From Nectonema munidae (taxonomy: Eukaryota; Nematomorpha; Nectonematoida; Nectonematidae): a DNA stretch of 64,000 nt. The position numbers were made by a program, and so were the translations under genes. The notes below the pieces were generated by a model. It saw only the letters and a list, made by a program, of their open reading frames with translations, was not told the origin of the DNA and did not search any database. The stretch lies in contig JAUIRK010000854.1 in NCBI GenBank assembly GCA_030549495.1, positions 1 through 64,000 of the forward strand. Direction: 5' to 3'. Positions 9,777 to 22,100 of this stretch are shown here, in pieces. Positions within the stretch are counted from its first letter, which is position 1, and the number at the start of each line of letters is the position of its first letter.

Positions 9777-11069
9777 TTATTCAAGCCGGCGTACCCCAAG
9801 GTTCCATAATGAGGCCCATCTTATTTGCTTTATACATTAACGATATCTACTGTGCTAGTCCATTTTTTGATTATCTTTTATATGCGGATGATATAACTAT
9901 TCTTTTCCCCATAAAAAAAGCTATATTTTAATCAAGAGTCTACTTTTGATGATATTGTCGATAAAAACTTGAATCTCATTTTTGATTGGTTGATAAAGAA
10001 TTCTCTAATTAATTCTTCTAAATGCAAGGCTATGATTTTCTCTAGAAGTTTCAAACCTTAATTGAGTCTTTAACAACATAACATTGAGATAGTTAAAAAT
10101 TTTAATTACCTAGGGCTTATTTTCAACGACAAATTAAATTGGTCTGATCATAAAAAATACATCATAGCAAACTACATAGTGTTCATGGTATTCTAAAAAA
10201 ATGTAGCGATTTGTTAAATGCGGAAATAAAGTTAAAATTTTATAATGCCTTAGCTCTACCTTTTTTTTTATTATGGCGTAATTATTGGGGTTTCAGTGAT
10301 TTATCTGATATTGAAAGACTACAAAAAAAGATAATAAGAACTGTTTTTAGTTTAGAATATAGAACTCATACTTCTGCATACTTTCATGAATATAAAATCC
10401 TTAAAACAAACGATATATATCAGGTACAATTATCAAAGTTTATATATAAGTTTATAAATGCAGCACTTCCACCAGTATTTGATAATTGGTTTATTTATAT
10501 TTACAAATAAACTGCTTATTCTTTATCCCTATAAGTTCTTTATGCCGTCTTGTAAACATTCTTGCACTAAAAAAAGTTCGAAATATAGAATTAAAAGTTT
10601 TTGGAATAATTTTTTACATGATAAAAATTTCCATCAAAACAGTTTTTATAAATTAAAAAAAGCTGTCAAAAATTATTTCATTAATATGTATATAACTGTT
10701 TGTGATCAAAATTGTTTTGTCTGTTCTACTTCTTGTATGCAATGAATAAAATTTTGTTATTTTTTTTTCTTTATATGTTTATTTCCCCTCCATACTTGTT
10801 TATTGAATATATAATACATATATTTTCCTGTTGATTAAAACTTAATTTCTTCTGTCAATATATAATCATATAATGGACTTCAATATTAGGGTAATCATTT
10901 CAGCGGCTTCTAGCCTTTTCAAACCCAAAGTGACACAGCTACTTTCAACATTTATGTCTTCTACATCCCAAGTGAAATTTCAAGTTATTGCAATTTCTAT
11001 TTTAATTTTTTCATTCATTTATCTTATTTTTTCTTGTGTTTACTTGAATAAATTTCTTCTTCTTCTTCT
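9777..11069 (+). pseudogene. LINE-1 3' part: end of RT, C-terminal domain, 3' UTR and TTC tail
   Basis: The sequence begins IQAGVPQGSIMRPILFALYI (RT motif B) in frame with the end of the 5214 piece. It continues with YLLYADDITIL (motif C), then FNYLGLIFNDKLNWSDH, RLQKKIIRTVFSLEYRTHTS and a C-terminal tail to about 10,744. Several stops and frame changes occur, for example TAA at 9929-9931. The 3' UTR ends GAATAAATTTCTTCTTC at about 11,047-11,069. It is the host element into which LINE-2 and LINE-3 jumped, so it is older than both. Confidence 0.85.
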
Positions 11070-11676
11070 TACATAATTACACTGTAATTAATTCTTAAAG
11101 CATTTAAGTCTCAGTATAATAAAATAAATTTGAAAAATTTTTTTTTTAATTTTTTTGTATTTTTAAAATTTGAATTATTGATGAAAAATTTTAGCAAATA
11201 AGAAATATTGTAAATAAAATCTATTCTATAAATTAGTTTAAGTTTAGCTAACATTTAGAGTAAAAAAGTTAATTTATATTTATTTAACTATTTCATTTTT
11301 TCGTTTTTATTGTTTTGAAATTAAATATAAATTGTGCATATTGAACATATATGAAGAAATCTTCAACCAGTGTTCATAGAGAACACTTCATTTTAAATAT
11401 AGTTCAAAACAAATAGAGAGAGAAAAAGTGTTCACAAAGAGAATAAAATTAAAAATTAAAAATATATCTATATATAATATATTCAAAATATGTATAACAT
11501 TTTTTTTAATAAATATCATCGATATAGAAAAAACCAATAGATAAAAATGGCCGTGATTAGATTTTTTCCAATAAAAAATTTATAAAAAAATGTCAAACTT
11601 TTCTGTTACTAATAGTTTAAACTTAAAAAGTTCACATTTGAGGGACATAGAAAAAACTAATAGATCATAATTTGTA
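11070..11676. other. AT-rich intergenic stretch, no gene seen
   Basis: It holds A/T-rich sequence with short homopolymers and the near-duplicate phrases ATAGAAAAAACCAATAGAT and ATAGAAAAAACTAATAGAT near 11,524 and 11,646. I recognise no coding sequence or named repeat. Confidence 0.5.
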
Positions 11677-14293
11677 TAGTAGAACCTACGTTTTTCGTAC
11701 CCTGATTTTACGTTCCCTGGATTTTACGTCCTCGCCAAATGATCGATGACGTCATCTTTTTTGTCATTAAATGCATTATTAATACGTTTTTTCTTAGTGA
11801 TTTTATATATTAAAAAGTTTATAAAGATTAATAAATTATTGTCTTTCAGTTTTATTTCACTATGTGTAATTTAAATAACGCTAATTAGATCGCAAAACAA
11901 TGCATTCTAACACTGAACGTACTGTACAGTGTACTTGTTATCTCCGATGCTATTCTTGTTGTTTTCGTATAATGAGCGCGCATTGAGAAACATCAAACGA
12001 TACGCGGCCTTGTAAATTAATGGGCTATCAGCGAGTCGCAACACATGTAAAGGATATCCTCATATACAACTGTCAATTACGTCCAGGGTAGCAAATAGTC
12101 AGCTGATAACGCTGTGTTACAGACACAACATTTTCGTGCAAAACGTAAACATTAACTTGACACAACTTACATGATTAATAAACAATTAAGATCATGCACT
12201 TCCTGAAATTAAAATCCCGTTTTTCTATTTTAATAAATCGGGTCCATGTGTAAATAATTCATTCGCAATCATGGCTTACGTGAGAAAGCCTCAACGTATT
12301 TCGATCGAAACTAAACTAAAGATAATTGCCGAAAGAAGGAAGGGTAAATCCAACCTTTTAGTTGTAACGCAATTTGGTTTGCCTAAGTCAAGCGTATCCA
12401 CCATCTGGGCGAAAAAGGAGGAATTGGAGATTTCGGTTTCAAAATGTGAGTTACCAAGTCTGTTTTTAGCTAAATCTTATTTGTCAAAAGCAACGTTTTC
12501 GAAGGTTGATGATGGGTGTTTTACGCTGATGACGCAGCAGCGAAGAAAGGGCGTACCGATATCTGGACCTCTTTTACAAGAGAAAGCTCTCATTTTTGCC
12601 AAAGAGTTGTATCCCGAAGTTCACCCAAGTTAAGAAGCCAGTAATGGATGGCTATATGGTTTTAAGAAACGCCACGGTATCCATTCCTTATCAATGCAAG
12701 GCGAATCCTTATCAGCAGACGCTGACTCAAATTGGAGCTTTCCAATCTGCGTTAAAGAGGTTAATGGAATCATAAAATTTAACCAGAGACTAGATTTTCA
12801 ATGCTGACGAAACTGGTCTTTATTGGAAATTGATGCCCAGCCGAACCTTGGTTTTACAAGGAGAGATAACGGCAAAGAATTTCAAGACAGCTAAAGATCG
12901 AGTTACCCTTATGGGTTGGTCGAATGCGAGCGGAACCTGTAAGATTCCATTAACAATTATTCACAAGTCAGCTAAGCCACGATGCTTTAAAAACCAGAAC
13001 ATGGACCGCCGCCAGTCGACTACTATAGTCAGAAGAACGCGTGGATGGATGCGGCAACATTCAAAAGATGGTTTTTTGAGAACTTTGTTCCCCGTGTTCG
13101 TGAATTTTGCCGAGAGAACAATGTCGAGGAAAAGATTGTGCTACTGTTAGATAATGCTCCAGCCCACCCTTTCGTTGAAGAACTAACGACAGAAGACGGA
13201 TCATTTTTAGTAATGTTCCTGCCGGCAAATACAACCTCCCTCATTCAACCAATGGACCAGGGTGTTTTAGAACCATTAAAAAGACGTTATAAGAAAAACT
13301 TTCTACGTCATGTCTTGTGCAAGCTAGATACCCCGATCCCAGAGGTGATAAAACAAATCACAATTAAAGATGCGGTTTACTGGATTGCAGATCCGTGGGA
13401 AGGAGCGACACAGGAAAATCTCCAACGCTCTTAGCGAAAACTAATGGAAAATGTTGAAGAAAGAAGTGAGGGTGAAAGTGTTTCAGAAGGACAGACAGAG
13501 AACGTAGACAACATGGAAGCGGATCGTAATATATTTAAAGCCATGTTTCAAGAACTTGGTTCTGGAACTGAGGATATGATGAGTGTGGATGAGTGGCTCG
13601 TCGAAGATCCCGGATACCAATGGCTCACTGACCCAGAGATAATCAGTAAAATTGATAGGGAGTCATCTGATGAAGAGAGTGAAAGTGAAGAGGAAGAAAT
13701 AGTCGACCGAATTAAACCTGAGCAAGCGTTTGAAGCCCTTGGAGTTGTCGTGGATTGGTTCGAGCAAATGAAGAAAGATCCGTGCCACATCAGACAGATT
13801 TGCCGATGGAGAGACAAAGCGGCTCAGATGAGAGCAGCATCATTAAAGCAGAAAAAGATAACCAACTTCTCTCAGTAAAAAAAAAAATAAATCTTCAAAA
13901 CAAAAGCCCTTTTCAGGGCCAACAAATTCGAAAGAGAATGAATAAAGTAGTTTTTCCTTATTTTAAAATTATTTTCCCCTCTGCATGCATCATTAAAATA
14001 GCAAATTATCCGGCGCCTTTTCCTAGAGAAGACTAAGTTGAGTATAATTGATAAATAATACACATACACTGATATTTCAAACAGCTCAACTTCAGGGATG
14101 ATCATCCAACTTCACTGTAGTAGTCTTCTTTAGCTGCCATAGTCACCTGCGTCGTACAAGGTGTGACCATGTGTGATCCAAGCTAGGATTTTCGTGTTGT
14201 ATGTCAATTTAAAGGTCAACCTGGATTTTACGAATCCTACGTTTTACGTCCGCCGTTCGGTCCCATGCTGTACGTAAAACGTAGGTTCTAGTG
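11677..14293 (+). mobile_element. Tigger/pogo-family DNA transposon, full length but broken
   Basis: The terminal inverted repeats are TAGTAGAACCTACGTTTT at the left end and, in reverse complement, CACTAGAACCTACGTTTT at the right end. A TA target is preserved at the left; the right copy reads AA. The 2.6-kb interior carries one transposase frame set. Both ends also hold ATTTTACGT motifs just inside the inverted repeat. The GC-richer interior contrasts with flanking DNA, which suggests a later arrival than most neighbours. Confidence 0.88.
12271..13878 (+). pseudogene. Tigger/pogo transposase with CENP-B-type DNA-binding domains
   Basis: The N-terminus (MAYVRKPQRISIETKLKII) is a pipsqueak/CENP-B-N helix-turn-helix. 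A second CENP-B HTH follows (FTLMTQQRRKGVPISGPLL). A frame change near 12,630 leads into SNGWLYGFKKRHGIHSLS. The DDE nuclease is split over two more frames: NADETGLYW at about 12,798, VLLLDNAPAHP at about 13,137 and the third Asp in LIQPMDQGV at about 13,240. A TAG at 13,432 interrupts, after which the acidic tail reads in frame to KKITNFSQ at 13,878. About three frameshifts and one stop are present, so it is dead, but all three catalytic Asp codons remain readable. Confidence 0.9.
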
Positions 14294-14714
14294 AACTTAA
14301 AAGGTGAATTTTAATATTTTTTTAAATGAATAAAACATTTAAAGAACAGTTGCCGTTATATGTGCTCAATAAATTAAAAAACAAAAGATATAGCAAATAA
14401 TAAAAATAAATAACAAAAGAGTCAAAAACTTATAGGGATTGAGATTAAAAGATGCGATTTTCAGAGTTCGTGATAATCGAGGTGGTTTTTTGATTTAGAA
14501 TCTAGAAAAAATAGTTTTTATTTAATTATATCTGAATAATACAATAAAAATTTTGTCTCAGATACATAGCCTTTATGTTTTTACAAAATATAAGATTGTA
14601 AAATATAAGAACCATAAGAGAACAAAAAGATTAACAGAGAATAAAGAATAACTTTATTGCAAAGAGAAGCGGCTGCCATTTTAGAACCACAAATTATAGT
14701 TTTAAGGTTCATAT
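14294..14714. other. AT-rich intergenic stretch, no gene seen
   Basis: I see no open frame or recognisable repeat here beyond A/T runs. Confidence 0.5.
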
Positions 14715-15960
14715 TTAAAAATTCAAGGTTATTAGAAATAGGATTGGTAGGAGATCAATAATTTTTGCAGGTGGAAGATATTTTTCAAGGAATTTATAGG
14801 AAAAGTCAAAATTTGAAAAATTCAACTTAGGGGAAGTTTTCAGTCCGAAGGAGATATTATTTGGATCTTTCTTTATTTGTGAAATTTTTAAATTAACAAT
14901 CAATTTCTCTAATATGATGTCGAGTGGAAGACAGTTGGAGAAAAAATAGAGAAGGATTTTAAAGTCTAATTTTAGGAGTGCACCTTGCGTATTTGATAGA
15001 TTTTCTGAGAAAAGTGTGGTATAAGACATTAAATTTTTTAGGTATTTTCTAGTTGAATATGCAACAACATGTTGTGATTGCATACGTGACAGTGGGTAGA
15101 ACGACATTTAAAAATAGTTCTGAAGAAAAAAAATGTTTTGCATGGTCTTTGAAATTAATATAAATAACTTTAATAAAAATTTTGTAGCATTTAACATGTC
15201 TTTTTTCAAAGTTTGCAGACCAATCTAGACTTTTACAGAGTATTTATATTAGTATTTTTTTAGTTATTTAACAAAACTCGAAGGAGAAAACATCCTGTTT
15301 TGAAATAATATTTTAGAACAAATTTTAAAGTTTCTTAAGTAATTAACGAGATAAGACTTATCCATATTTATTGTTAGGCCAAGTTTTTGACAAAAAGGAG
15401 AGAGTTCATCCATAATTCTATTTATTTTGGTAGCATCAACTATTTCAATGCCAAACATAATATCATCTAAATAGCCTTGAAAGAAGCATTTATGGAAAGT
15501 AAACAAGAGAAATAAGGGATTAATAATTATAATAACAAATAAATCTGATAAACAACCACCTTGAGGAGTGGAAACAGATAAATGTAAAAGGAATCAGGGG
15601 AATTACGAATAGAAATTTTTCTTTCCTTTAAATAAGATTTTAAAAAAGGATTTATAACAAGGAAACATCATATTTTTCATATTATTAAGGATACAAGAAT
15701 GCCAGACAAAATTAAAAGCACACTTAAAATCAATGAAAGAGAAGGTAAAAGATATTTGCGATTAAAAGCAATTATATATTTAAGTCTTTCAATAGCAATA
15801 CCTTCTGATTTTCCATTGATGTAAGCGAATTTAAAATTGCTAATGCAGTTTGAAATTAAGATATGATTAAGAATACAGATCCTTATAATTTTTTCAAAAA
15901 TTATACCAAGACAGAGGGTCTCCAATCCAGATTGGAGTACACCTTGTTTGAAAATGGAAG
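14715..15960 (-). pseudogene. Reverse-transcriptase remnant of an unassigned non-LTR element
   Basis: Minus-strand translation gives the order expected of an RT. First comes IFEKIIRICILNHIL with FKFAYINGKSEGIAIERL (about 15,790-15,910). Next is motif A-like FIDFKCAFNFVWH (about 15,700), then motif B-like TPQGGCLSDLF (about 15,550) and GYLDDIMF (about 15,470). A thumb-like stretch follows, then a separate frame at 14,715-15,107. Frames change several times. The YLDD box and PQGGCLS differ clearly from LINE-1 to LINE-3, so this is another clade that I cannot name. Confidence 0.6.
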
Positions 15961-16188
15961 GAAAATAAGAGTTTTTAAGGCATGCATTAAATGTGAAAGT
16001 AAAATATCAGATTTTATGTGTTTATAACTAATTAAATAATAAATATAAAAAATATAAATTTATTTGATAGTTATTTTGCAAGGCGTTTAAATAATGGCCG
16101 TTTTGAAATTTAATATTAGATTTTTTTACAAATTTTTTCTCTTTATATTATTAAGAATTTTATCAATATGATATAATATTTATTTTAT

Positions 16189-19100
16189 ATGTCTCAATTC
16201 CCTTTTGAAATTAGTCTAATATCTACTGATACTTTAGTTAACAATATTAAACAAAAAACGGCATTAGTACTTGATTGTCGAAACACTTATCAGTACAATG
16301 TGAGTCACATAATAAACTCAATTCCAATTATAATTCCTAGTTCTAAAATGATGGTTAATAGGCTTAAAAATGGTAAAATTAATCCATCGCTTCTTGTTAC
16401 CCAAAAGTACACCAAATTTTTAAAAGAACCATCGAATAATTCGATTATTCTCTATGATGAAATGGATGCCAAGTATTTGACGTCTACTTCAACAATTTTT
16501 CTAGTCTTAAATTGTTTTCTTAAAGTGAATTATCAAGTATCAATTTTAGAAGGTATAATTTTTTTCCTTATATATTTTAATATTTTCTTATGCAATCTTT
16601 TTTTAATATTATAATGATCTTAATATTATTTTTTTATATTATCATATTCATTTTATTATGTTATAAAATCAATAACCACACCATCATTTTCCTATCCTTA
16701 AATAGAATATATTTTGTTTTTGAAGTCAAAGTTTGTAAGTTACTAAAATCTGTGTATGAAATGATATTAAAAATGTTAATTTATTTACATAAAAAATAAT
16801 CCGTACTTTTATTATAACGTATGCATTAAATTTTGTTCTAAACCTATTGAATTGAAAACTAAGAGAGAGAGAGATAACAAGATTAAAGAGGGTCAGAAAA
16901 TATTTAGGGTGGGCCTTACCCAGTAAGCTTTCTTTTTAAAAAGGACCACTATTTTACATAGGGTAGAGGGTACCCCTTCAGCTACGTCTCTGGGGATACG
17001 GGATAGTTAAGGTTTTTTTAAACACTATTTTAAAGTCAACCCACAGGTTTAATTGCGCGACTCTTGCCAAGAAGCACTGATACAATAGCAGTGCACACGA
17101 ATTTGAAGAAGAGCGCTACAATTTTTTATCTAAATGTGAGTAAAACTTGCATATAAAAGATAGGGGACATTTAACTTCAAATAATACTCCATGATAATAA
17201 CTTGGGCAAATAGTGCATTAGAAAAGCATTTATAACTAAACTAATGACTAAATTAGTATATCATATATTGTAAATTTTTCTGTGCGAAATTTAAATATAT
17301 CTATTTAGATGGGAACTACCAGATGTGCCGCTTTTACCCGAGGCTTAATAATAGAATTCAGGGGATATAATATAGAAGTTACGCGGACATATGCTCACAA
17401 GAGAATTTAAAAAGTTGTGGCATTTGTCTGAAAATTTGTTAAGGGTGTAGGCATATGTCATGGAATCAATATAGAATCCAATAAAATTTCTTTCTGTTAA
17501 AAATAACATATTTCATTAATTAAAGATAGTATTATATTAATTTTAAAGTCAGAAATTAAACACGTTAGGAGTGGTAATCGGTATCTTATAAAATTTAGGA
17601 GTTGATGTTTAACTTTTTTAAATATAAAAAAAATAATTTTTTTAAGTATTTTAAATAATAAAAAAATAAATTTCTTATAAGCCTTTATATTAATGCTAAA
17701 AAGAAATAAATGAACAAGGAAAATTTAGTACTTTTTAAAATATATGAGAGTTTAAAAATAGGGATATCTGACAGTTATAGTTTATCTTTATAAAAAGTTA
17801 ACTCACTTCGTTCAAAAGGTTTATCTTTCACGCTTTAGATAGGAGTTAATCAAATACATGTTTTTTATAAGCCAGGAGGAGGGGGGGGGGGCGGCGGCGG
17901 CGAAAACTTATTCGCCCCCAATAATTTAGGATTTTTTTAAACTAGTGTATATGCTACTAATTATACTAGTGTATAATTAAAATATTTTCACTGGAAGTAT
18001 AGTTTTTAAATTTCATCAATTTTGTAAAAAAAAATATAAAGTAGTCTTATAAATTTTTTGAATATTTCGTCTCTCGAAGTTGTTTCAGGCAGTATTTTTG
18101 AAAATTAAAAGAAATCGCCCCTTAATAATTTTGAGGATGTGCGCCTCTGGTTTGAAATTCCAAAAATACAAATCCAAATGCCCATTAATCACTGTTTCCC
18201 TAACTTTCTCCTTCTAGATGGATTCGAAAGATTCAAAGAAGCATTTCCGTCTTACTGTGCTTCTACGAGCGAAGTAAATGAAGTGGGAGAACCACATCAA
18301 GTCAAAAAGGATGAAAGCGTGAATCTGAGTAACGTGATAAAAGACCTGTATACCCTTTCTCTCAACAAGAAGAATGGCCAATCAGAAAGTGTCGCAAAGA
18401 GAGTGTCGCTAACCACGCCCTCTTGCATCGCGATCACGAAAACGCTCTTCCTAGGAAACGCAGCATCTTCTTCTTGTCGCAAAACTCTTCACTCCGTCCA
18501 CATCAAGAATATCGTGAATGTGACTTCCGATTTGCCGAATCACTTTGAGGATGGGGATAGCGGTGAATTTGCCTACCTAAAGATTCCTATTGAAGACAGT
18601 GACGAATCTTGCCAGTATTTTTCTTCGCATTTCGACACCGCTAATCACTTTATAAGTAAGTATTCATTTGAGCTTGCCAGCAGCCGATTGATACCTAAAT
18701 ATAAGACGCACTTCTACTTCTCATTTTGACTATTCTAATTTATTCCTGGATTTGCATAATGCTCGACAAGTACTCAACCAATTTCTGAATGGGCATTAAC
18801 CCATTTTAGTTCGCGCGAAGCAGAAGCCTTTGATTAATCCCTATTGATTTTCATTGGAAATTCGAGTTAGTCTTGTCTATAGGAAGATTAACCCAAAATG
18901 GGTTAATGTGTACAATTTTGGAGGCCTATTGTCGTGGTTAGAAATAGTGTAGAATTAGCGTTAGTATTAGAGTTAGTTTAGAACATACATACATTACAAC
19001 ATCTAGAGTCTAGACCAGTGGTTCTCACTTTTTTAACAAAGGGTCAAATAAGAACCAACGCTGCACTAGAGGGCTGCACCAAAAGCATTAAATCCGTTTT

Positions 19101-22100
19101 AATAAAAAGGGTTTTTAATTATCTCTGAAATATTATTCTAGTTACTTATAAACTGAATCCAAATTGCTGCATATATATATCATAAAATTAAAAAATCTTA
19201 TTGCTCATAAATAATAAATCAATAAATTTTGACTGTTTTAATATGATATTGTTAGCCTATTTTTCCCGCAACTTTGCTATGTGGGCCGCAAAACAAGAGG
19301 TTGGGACGCATAGGGTCCTCAGGTACTACATATATATAGATATGGTCTACTAGACACATACATACGAATACAACATACATACGAATACATAGATACATAT
19401 TGACATTAGACACCCATACACTGAAATACTTAAATCTCAAAAACAGCGTTATAGCCATTTCGGTGCCCGGAAACTTCTTTAACAGAGAGTTCGTCGAATG
19501 GATATTAGGTCAAAGAGCTTTTTTGTTCAGTGGGTTTTGTTGCATAAATGTATTGTTGAAATCAATGAAATAATTTCTCTCTCTCTATATATATTGAAGT
19601 TATAATCGTGAAAGAGACTTTTTACTTCAAACTTTTGTAAAAGGAACTTTAACATTTTAAAATAAAACGCGATAAATAAAATGATTAAAGATTTTTATTT
19701 TTGGATTAACACTGCTTTTATTGAAATACATATAAAACTTTAGAGTAAAACTATATAAAAGTTTATGCTTTATGGGAGCGGTTTCAATAAATCAAGTTCT
19801 TGGGTTCGATCCGGCATCAAGCCTAGTTTCTTCATATTTCGATACAAGCTGCGCAAGTGTGCCTTCTCGATGAAAACACCCCGTGGTACCTTTACTTTTT
19901 ATAAAATCTAAAATTAGTAAAGTTTTTACTAAATTAGTAGGCGCTCTTGTTCATATTTTCAATTATGAATCTTTTTTTCTGAACGCTTAAGTATGTCTAA
20001 CTGATCAAATTAGTAAAAGAAATTACTTACACATGCTCTTGTCCAAAATTTCACTAAAGAATTAGTGAAGTTTAGCATTTTGAAAGTGTAACCAACCTAC
20101 CTGCAAAATTAGTAACTGGCAATCCCACTCATATATCTTTAAGTGCATAGGCAATTACCTTGTTGGCTGTTTAACCATATAAAAGGCCTATATCTTTTCG
20201 CTGATGAACACTCTTTCGACTAAAGGTCCATTCGACGAATCGTTTAGCGATTATATATCTCTTCCACGGACTCTCTGGCGACGAATTTCCCGAGACGAAA
20301 AGTATATTTCAGTTTAAAAATGAGATGGTATGAGAAACAGTTCACTGCAACATAAATGTAATACGGAGGCGGGTTTGCGAAGTCCGAGATTTTAAACAGA
20401 TAGGAGCCTCAGTTGATATCTTTTTAAGTACAATAGAAAATCTACTTTTTGAGTTGAATTTTTTAAAGTATTTTGGGTCTGAGTCGAATTTATCGACCCT
20501 GGAACAGGAGTGAATTAATGTATTTTGTCATAATTATTTACAATTGTTTGTGGACCCCACATCTAAGCATTTGAATGATTTTTTTGCAAAAAAGCACAAA
20601 ATTTATTCGCCTTTTTAAGAAAGTAAACAATATTTTTCTTTAAGACATTGGAATTGAATAAGAATTTCATAAGTGCTGAATTAACTATGATCACATATCA
20701 AAATCTATCGTTAGACTTGACTTCTATCATTGTTTATCCATTACTAAGCTTTCCTTTCTATATCATGTCATTCGTAAAATTAGTGCTTATTGTGCTTCTC
20801 GTTTAACCTTATTCATTCACGTTTTTGCAGAGTTTCAAACGTTTTATTCAAAGCGCTTGCGTTTTTCACTTTTTTTTCACAACTCAAATCAGCCCTGGCC
20901 TTAACTTATTTAAGACGAAGGACTTTCAATGGAATTAAGTTGGAATTACTAAAGTTGTCTGCGTTGTTTGATCCCAAATGGATTACGGGGCAAACCGGTT
21001 AATTGCTAGGCTCCTTATTTACAACTCGCTCTTCTTTTTTTCTAATATGTGTAATTGTGGAAAATGCTTCTTTTTTCCTGTTCACTAGCGGTGAAAGCTT
21101 ATCATTCTTGGTCATCTACCATATGAATCCATTTTTGTTGAAATTCAGACTAAAATAAAATGTGAATATATCAGTTTCATTTATAAAATCAATTTTTTGG
21201 TTGTCGATATCGCATGCAAGAATTATTATTATTAATGAAAAAAAAATTAATTTTTTGATTTTTAAATCAACATTAGATTGGATGAGATTTGTTAACCCAG
21301 AATATTCGGAGAATGACCAATGCAGGCAGAACTTCCAGCCTATGCGACAGATGTTGTTGCACGAATACCAACTTTAGATCTTCCACTTTTTAGTCTTCTA
21401 CAAACTTTAAAATCACCGTCATCTAACAAATCTAATCATGAAAATTTGAATGTTGTTTTCAATCAAAAAATATTCTTAAATTTTCACTAATTTTTTTTAT
21501 ACTTTACTCTATTGAATGATGAATATATGTTTGCGGAAAATATTTTTTGCAAATTAACCAGATAAAATATGCAGAACTGCGGTAATCAAATACAAAATCT
21601 AAAAGGACGTAAATGATTGCAACAATAGCTTAATATTTCGAAGAGCATTGTACTTTGATAAGTTCCTTGCATAAATCTTTAAAGAAAATGTATCTCTTAT
21701 CTTTTCTATTCTTATTAAAGAAATTAAAAAAGAGATACATTAAAGAAAATGTATCTCTGCTTTTCTCATTCTTAAATTTTTTCCTATCATAACCGATTTT
21801 TAAAGATTTCAACAGAACTTCCTAAAGCTTCTACAACAATTGTACAAATGATATATTTCTTGGGCCTGAGTAGGTTTGGTTAGATGCCGGATTCGATAAC
21901 TCAAGGTCTTGGGTTCGATCCCGCATCAAGCCTGCTTTCCTCATAGTTCGATACAAGAGGCGCAATTGTGCCTTCTCGATGAAAACAACCTATGGTACCT
22001 TTACCTTTATTAAGTGATTTTAAGTATAACAGAAATCGCGTTGTTTTAAAATCAATCCTACTTTATATAAATAAATAATAAAATTGACTATTAACTTTTA

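Noticed and set aside
9784-11069. Independent 5'-truncated LINE targeted to a TTC repeat
   Set aside because: It continues the LINE-1 frame from 5214 exactly, with duplicated TTATTCA, so it is the displaced 3' half of LINE-1.
13755-14036. 93-residue plus-strand frame
   Set aside because: It overlaps the Tigger transposase C-terminus in another frame and continues into its untranslated end.
21630-21812. Small minus-strand frame with repeated GTATCTCT phrases
   Set aside because: It is low-complexity AT-rich sequence containing a short local duplication and inverted copy, without protein features.
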